Shown here piece after piece: positions 31,481 through 35,733 of a stretch of 35,733 nucleotides of DNA. How positions within the stretch are numbered: the first letter of the stretch is position 1; the number at the start of each line of letters is the position of its first letter. Both the position numbers and the translations under genes were made by a program. The notes beneath the pieces are model-generated. The model was not told the DNA's origin. It saw only the letters and a list, made by a program, of their open reading frames with translations, and made no database searches. The stretch is from NCBI GenBank assembly GCA_964567785.1, contig CAZMOK010000027.1, positions 1 to 35,733 of the forward strand, given 5' to 3'. The stretch is from CAZMOK01 sp964567785. GTDB taxonomy: Bacteria; Bacteroidota; Bacteroidia; Bacteroidales; JAGOPY01.

Positions 31481-33409
31481 TTATTTATCGTCTTTAACCT
31501 CTTCGAAGTCTACGTCGGTCACTTCGCCATCGTCGTTTCCGCCTTTTCCTTTGTCCTGTCCGCCGTCGCCGCCCGGAGCACCGCCGGTCTGCTGCTCTCC
31601 GCCTGCCTGGGTGTTCTGGTACATTTCGGCGCTGGCATTTTGCCATTCCTTGTTGAGCTCTTCCATGGCTTTGTCGATTGCATCGATATCCTGCTTCTTA
31701 TGGGCTTCCTTCAGGCTGTTGAGAGCTGTTTCGATCCCCTTCTTCTTGTCATCAGGAAGTTTGTCCCCATAGTCCTTCAACTGTTTTTCGGTCTGGAAAA
31801 TCAGTGCGTCAGCCGAATTCAGTTTATCAATCCTTTCTTTTGCCTTCTTGTCAGATTCGGCATTCTCATCAGCTTCCCGCTTCATCTTTTCGATCTCATC
31901 TTCGCTCAGGCCTGAGGAAGCTTCGATCCTGATATGTTGCGATTTGCCGGTTCCTTTATCCTTAGCCGAAACATTCAGGATGCCGTTGGCGTCGATATCG
32001 AAGGTCACTTCGATCTGGGGCACTCCCCTGGGTGCCGGAGGTATTCCATCAAGATGGAACCTTCCGATACTCTTATTCTGGGATGCCATAGGCCTTTCAC
32101 CCTGAAGGACATGGATCTCAACAGAAGGCTGGTTGTCGGAAGCGGTTGAGAAGGTCTCCGACTTCTTGGTCGGGATTGTGGTATTCGCCTCGATAAGCTT
32201 CGTAAATACACCTCCAAGTGTTTCAATACCAAGAGAAAGAGGAGTTACATCGAGAAGGAGCACGTCCTTCACTTCTCCCGTCAGAACACCGCCCTGTATA
32301 GCGGCACCAATTGCGACTACCTCATCAGGGTTCACTCCTTTAGAGGGATCCTTGCCGAAAAAATCCTTTACTTTCTGCTGGATAATGGGGATACGTGTCG
32401 ATCCACCTACCAGGATAACCTCATCGACATCAGAAGACGTCATTCCTGCATCTTTAAGTGCAAGCTTACAAGGTTCTATTGTTTTCTGCACGTAAGGATC
32501 GATCAGTTGCTCGAACTTCGACCTTGAAAGTTTTTTAACCAGGTGCTTGGGGACACCGTCAACAGGCATTATATACGGCAGGTTGATCTCCGTTTCAGAA
32601 GAGCTGGAAAGCTCGATCTTTGCTTTCTCTGCTGCTTCTTTCAGTCTCTGGAGTGCCATAGCATCTCTCTTTAGGTCAACACCTTCATCCTTCTTGAATT
32701 CATCTGCAAGCCAGTTGATAATGGCTTCGTCGAAGTCGTCGCCGCCGAGATGTGTATTCCCGTTGGTTGATTTAACCTCAAAAACACCATCACCCAGCTC
32801 GAGGATGGAAATATCGAATGTACCTCCTCCAAGGTCATATACTGCAACCTTAATGTCTTTTGATTTCTTGTCGAGGCCATAGGCCAGCGAGGCTGCGGTG
32901 GGTTCATTAATGATCCTCCTTACTTTCAAACCTGCAATTTCACCGGCTTCCTTGGTCGCCTGACGCTGTGAGTCGCTGAAATAAGCAGGTACGGTAATAA
33001 CCGCTTCAGTCACATCTGTACCCAGGTAATCCTCAGCTGTTTTTTTCATTTTCTGGAGTACCATCGCAGAGATTTCCTGCGGTGTGTACATTCTGTCATC
33101 TATTTTAACACGCGGTGTATTATTGTCACCTTTCACAACCTTATAAGGCACGCGGTTGGTTTCGGTCTGCACCCGGTCAAAGGTTTCACCCATGAACCTT
33201 TTGATCGAATAAACGGTTTTCTCGGCATTGGTGATTGCCTGCCTTTTAGCGGGGTCACCAATCTTTCTTTCGTTGTTATCGGTAAAAGCAACAACGGAAG
33301 GAGTGGTCCTTCGTCCTTCACTGTTTGGAATAACCACAGGCTCGTTCCCTTCCATCACTGATACACACGAGTTAGTTGTTCCTAAGTCAATTCCTATTAT
33401 TTTACCCAT
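31481..33409 (-). CDS. dnaK: Molecular chaperone DnaK (Hsp70)
   Basis: ATP-dependent chaperone of 642 residues. The N terminus IGIDLGTTNSCV binds phosphate. AVITVPAYFSDSQRQATK and YDLGGGTFDISILELGDG follow, and the hinge region VLLLDVTPLSLGIETLGG leads to the substrate-binding domain. The lid ends in the usual Gly-rich tail and the EVTDVDFEEV terminus. No dnaJ or grpE is next to it. It is followed by its own terminator. The 269-base upstream region holds a TGTCACA palindrome at 33609-33625 but no recognisable TAnnTTTG box. Confidence 0.98.
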   Translation of the reverse strand: MGKIIGIDLGTTNSCVSVMEGNEPVVIPNSEGRRTTPSVVAFTDNNERKIGDPAKRQAITNAEKTVYSIKRFMGETFDRVQTETNRVPYKVVKGDNNTPRVKIDDRMYTPQEISAMVLQKMKKTAEDYLGTDVTEAVITVPAYFSDSQRQATKEAGEIAGLKVRRIINEPTAASLAYGLDKKSKDIKVAVYDLGGGTFDISILELGDGVFEVKSTNGNTHLGGDDFDEAIINWLADEFKKDEGVDLKRDAMALQRLKEAAEKAKIELSSSSETEINLPYIMPVDGVPKHLVKKLSRSKFEQLIDPYVQKTIEPCKLALKDAGMTSSDVDEVILVGGSTRIPIIQQKVKDFFGKDPSKGVNPDEVVAIGAAIQGGVLTGEVKDVLLLDVTPLSLGIETLGGVFTKLIEANTTIPTKKSETFSTASDNQPSVEIHVLQGERPMASQNKSIGRFHLDGIPPAPRGVPQIEVTFDIDANGILNVSAKDKGTGKSQHIRIEASSGLSEDEIEKMKREADENAESDKKAKERIDKLNSADALIFQTEKQLKDYGDKLPDDKKKGIETALNSLKEAHKKQDIDAIDKAMEELNKEWQNASAEMYQNTQAGGEQQTGGAPGGDGGQDKGKGGNDDGEVTDVDFEEVKDDK

Positions 33410-33608
33410 ATCTTTTCCTTATTCTTGATTTTAATTAAACTCTTTATTGGCACTATCAGTCAAGTTTTATGCCATCCGACCAATCGCATGGAAATAGGTC
33501 CGTTTTTAACAAATTAATAGGGCAGATGATTTTTCAACTATACTGTATCTTATTGTATATCTGGTGTTTATATTAACAAGAAAAAAGAATCGAATACACG
33601 GCAGTCCA

Positions 33609-33625
33609 TGTCACAAAGTGTGACA
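33609..33625. promoter_or_regulatory. Palindrome TGTCACA-N3-TGTGACA upstream of dnaK
   Basis: Two perfect 7-bp arms separated by AAG. It is 200 bases before the dnaK ATG and 54 bases after the DUF4249-like stop. It has no T-run, so it is not a terminator. It looks like a dimeric regulator site, but which protein binds is unknown. Confidence 0.45.
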
Positions 33626-33678
33626 AATAGTCAGAATTGATAAAAAGAAGCTGTTTAATTAGAGTAACATTGAGGTAA

Positions 33679-34671
33679 TTAATACTCAAATTTCATGTCG
33701 GGTTGGAGATTCTTGATAACAGTGATGGTTTCAGGGTGTATTTTTTTGACCCTTGTCTGCCGCAGGCGGCAGGAGAAGATACCAAGGCCGTTATCTATAT
33801 TGGTAAACTCGGGTTTATCCTGTACTATGCTTGATGAGGGTTCATTCACCTCCATAAAAGTATTGAGGTCCTCATCCGCAACATCTATGATGAATTCAAG
33901 GTTTTGCGTAAACCTGGCAACCACAGTCGACTCTTTTTCCTGGTTATAAGGCAGGTTCTGCTCTATCCAGTTGAAGAATGACTGCCCTGTGTAAGATACG
34001 CTCAGATCATCGCCTCCGCTCACAGAGTTTGACTTTCTTGTACCAAGGGCCCACTGGATAAACCTGTTAGTGGTATCTGCCGCACCGGTAAAAAGCTCTC
34101 TGAAATTAAACCTGATATAGACTTCGTAGCGTTTGCCATTCCGGGCACTGCTCCACTCCACGTTTCGGTTGTTTTCATCGTCCCTGATCCTCACAAATGC
34201 AGCTCCGGCACTGGGCCTTGAAATGGAAAAATAGTTAATTATGGAAGTTTCTGCCGTAACCAGTTTGTTTTTCACCATAACATTGAGCCTGTATAGATCA
34301 TCCTCGTTTATATCCATCAGGGAATAATACAACAACTGGTTAGGGTTGTAGAAAACACCGGGTTCTTTATCATTTACAGTAATTGCATCAAAGGGATAGG
34401 TGTTTATAAGATCGTTGTCGCGGTATTGTTCAACTGTAGCGGAAAAGTCGGTTTTATAGATGCTGGAATCTTCTATCCTGGCCATTTCCAGCACATTGCC
34501 CTCCCCAAGGAAAGCCTTGTTTACTTTCATGAAAGTAGTGTCGGTGGAAGGATCGAGCAGGCAGTAAACTATCGTGATATCCTCATAATCGGCGTTCAGG
34601 TCTATGTCGTCCTTGCATGAATAGAAAGTAAAGAGCGGGAAAAGAAGCAGAAGTACAGCAATTTTTTTCAT
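33679..34671 (-). CDS. DUF4249-like lipoprotein
   Basis: A 330-residue predicted lipoprotein. The lipobox ends FYSC at Cys19. The body resembles DUF4249: an IVYCLLDPSTDTTFMKVNKAF segment near 34-54, then DLYRLNVMVKNKLVTAET near 123-140. The C-terminal FTNIDNGLGIFSCR resembles the family's NxENGLGIFSS ending. DUF4249 genes usually sit beside TonB-dependent receptors, but none is here, so the assignment is moderate. A 16-bp GC-rich palindrome at 33757-33772 lies inside the C-terminal coding part. A two-element promoter is upstream. Confidence 0.7.
   Translation of the reverse strand: MKKIAVLLLLFPLFTFYSCKDDIDLNADYEDITIVYCLLDPSTDTTFMKVNKAFLGEGNVLEMARIEDSSIYKTDFSATVEQYRDNDLINTYPFDAITVNDKEPGVFYNPNQLLYYSLMDINEDDLYRLNVMVKNKLVTAETSIINYFSISRPSAGAAFVRIRDDENNRNVEWSSARNGKRYEVYIRFNFRELFTGAADTTNRFIQWALGTRKSNSVSGGDDLSVSYTGQSFFNWIEQNLPYNQEKESTVVARFTQNLEFIIDVADEDLNTFMEVNEPSSSIVQDKPEFTNIDNGLGIFSCRLRQTRVKKIHPETITVIKNLQPDMKFEY
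33757..33772. repeat. GC-rich palindrome inside the DUF4249-like gene
   Basis: CTGCCGC and GCGGCAG flank an AG centre, a perfect 7+2+7 dyad. It encodes Cys-Arg-Leu-Arg-Gln near the C terminus. It is much richer in GC than its surroundings and resembles dispersed palindromes seen in many genomes. Confidence 0.55.
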
Positions 34672-34688
34672 AATTCACTTTAAGGGTG

Positions 34689-34718
34689 CAAAATTAGCGA
34701 TAAAAGGCTTAAGGCCAA
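34689..34718 (-). promoter_or_regulatory. Promoter of the DUF4249-like gene
   Basis: On the minus strand TTG (34718-34716), a 19-bp spacer and TAATTTTG (34696-34689) match both Bacteroidota promoter elements, 17 bases before the ATG. Confidence 0.65.
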
Positions 34719-34738
34719 TGCCCGATTCAAAAATGTTA

Positions 34739-34746
34739 TACATTTG
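34739..34746 (+). promoter_or_regulatory. -7 box of panB
   Basis: TACATTTG, full match to TAnnTTTG, 38 bases before the ATG. No -33 TTG. Confidence 0.45.
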
Positions 34747-34784
34747 TATCGGTACTATATAACTCAAACCAGATTGCCTATATT

Positions 34785-35600
34785 ATGTTTGAAAAAACAA
34801 AATATACTAAAATAACGACTCATGTCTTGCAGGAACTGAAGCTCAAGAACGAGAAGATTGCCATGCTTACTGCATATGACTATTCCATGGCACAATTACT
34901 TGACGAGTCGGGGGTTGAGGTCATCCTGGTGGGCGACTCGGCATCCAATGTAATGGCCGGCTATACCACAACCCTGCCAATTACACTCGACCAGATGATC
35001 TATCATGCCTCATCAGTGATGCGGGCTGTTAAGAGAGCATTGGTAGTGGTGGATCTCCCTTTTGGCACTTACCAGGGGAATTCGAAAGAAGCACTTAATT
35101 CGGCGATAAAGATCATGAAAGAATCAGGAGCCAATGCCGTAAAGCTTGAGGGGGGTGAAGAGATCATCGAATCGATCGACAGGATCCTGTCAGCCGGGAT
35201 CCCTGTGATGGGGCACCTGGGGCTGACACCCCAATCGATCCATAAATTCGGAACCTATGTGGTGCGGGCTACCGAGAGAGATGAAGCCGAAAAACTGGTT
35301 AAGGATGCCCATCTGCTTGAGGAGGCCGGATGTTTCAGTATCATTCTTGAGAAAATTCCTGCCAGGCTGGCCCAAAAGGTTTCCTCCGAGATTAAAGTAC
35401 CCATTATAGGAATTGGTGCAGGCCCCCATGTTGACGGACAGGTACTGGTGCTGCACGATATGCTGGGCATCACCCAGAAATTCTCTCCGCGGTTCCTGCG
35501 CCGTTACCATAATTTAAGCGAAGAGATCAAGGGTTCAGTGAAGGCATATATAAAAGACGTTAAGACTGTTGATTTCCCGAATGACAGGGAACAGTATTAG
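34785..35600 (+). CDS. panB: 3-methyl-2-oxobutanoate hydroxymethyltransferase
   Basis: First committed step of pantothenate (vitamin B5/CoA) synthesis: transfers a hydroxymethyl group from methylenetetrahydrofolate to 2-oxoisovalerate, giving ketopantoate. The 271-residue length is normal. Diagnostic motifs are MLTAYDYSMAQLLDESG with VGDSASNVMAGY (metal-binding Asp in GDS), AVKLEGGEE near 120 and MGHLGLTPQS near 147. IIGIGAGPHVDGQVLVLHDMLG lies near 205-226. It is a single gene, divergent from the DUF4249-like lipoprotein. panC and panD are not in the window. Confidence 0.97.
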   Translation: MFEKTKYTKITTHVLQELKLKNEKIAMLTAYDYSMAQLLDESGVEVILVGDSASNVMAGYTTTLPITLDQMIYHASSVMRAVKRALVVVDLPFGTYQGNSKEALNSAIKIMKESGANAVKLEGGEEIIESIDRILSAGIPVMGHLGLTPQSIHKFGTYVVRATERDEAEKLVKDAHLLEEAGCFSIILEKIPARLAQKVSSEIKVPIIGIGAGPHVDGQVLVLHDMLGITQKFSPRFLRRYHNLSEEIKGSVKAYIKDVKTVDFPNDREQY

Positions 35601-35630
35601 ATTGCACGATTGAAACCCCTATCCCCCGGC

Positions 35631-35654
35631 CCCTTTCCCCAACCGGGGAAAGGG
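35631..35654. repeat. Hairpin-forming C/G-rich repeat after panB
   Basis: Perfect 10-bp arms CCCTTTCCCC and GGGGAAAGGG around AACC. There is no T-run on either strand, so it does not look like a standard terminator. The sequence style resembles a dispersed REP-like element. It lies 30 bases after the panB stop. Confidence 0.5.
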
Positions 35655-35733
35655 ATGTATTAAAATAATTTTATTCGATTTAGCATCTGCCCCCGGGTGG
35701 TGAAAGAAATTAAAGAAGGGGTAATTGAATGAA

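Noticed and set aside
35601..35733. Start of another gene at the window end
   Set aside because: Only a few codons could follow an ATG near 35729, and no promoter box supports it.

Overview
The window is chromosomal DNA of a Bacteroidota bacterium, most likely an environmental member of the Bacteroidales/Marinilabiliales side of the phylum. Several things point there: type IX secretion (T9SS) C-terminal sorting domains on two proteins, the DUF1800/DUF1501 pair, DUF4136 and DUF4249-like lipoproteins, a fused MsrB-MsrA, the DUF3822-rsmD pair, the holA / AMP nucleosidase / stand-alone HSDR_N neighbourhood, and many TAnnTTTG promoter boxes of the Bacteroidota type. A run of exactly 100 N (4945-5044) shows that this is a draft scaffold. 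I see no phage, IS element, CRISPR array, rRNA or tRNA. Most of the window is housekeeping chromosome.

Layout. 1-4.9 kb: a secreted S9 peptidase (-), thioredoxin reductase (+) with a clear promoter and terminator, and a cation diffusion facilitator (+). 4.9-7.1 kb: a 7/14-bp tandem repeat interrupted by the N gap, then a minus-strand four-gene set consisting of a DUF134 regulator with a zinc ribbon, a Gly/Arg-rich DUF5320 protein, a six-cysteine mini zinc-ribbon protein and a COG0731 radical SAM enzyme with a winged-helix tail. 7.2-13.5 kb: purL (+), an outer-membrane barrel and a DUF4136 lipoprotein (-), and exported msrBA (+). 13.6-20.5 kb: the DUF1800/DUF1501 pair, a DUF1295 membrane protein, a YdfG-like SDR and a long-chain acyl-CoA ligase, all +. 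20.5-25.5 kb: holA and AMP nucleosidase (-), stand-alone HSDR_N nuclease (+), GYD protein (-), then a membrane-anchored unknown, DUF3822 and rsmD (+). 25.5-31.4 kb: a minus-strand run of an unknown exported protein, a methyltransferase, an ABC ATPase, a cobalamin adenosyltransferase and DUF2795, preceded by a T9SS-secreted multidomain protein. 31.4-35.7 kb: dnaK and a DUF4249-like lipoprotein (-), then panB (+).

The best candidate for a little-described system is the DUF134-DUF5320-zinc ribbon-radical SAM set at 5.06-7.04 kb. A 22-bp near-perfect palindrome lies upstream of its putative -7 promoter box and overlaps it, where an autoregulatory operator would be expected. The metal-cofactor carrier and ATPase genes that often accompany these families elsewhere are absent here. 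The second notable pattern is a set of intergenic simple repeats whose units differ in sequence but all have a 7-bp period. Two of these arrays supply the stop codons of the genes beside them.
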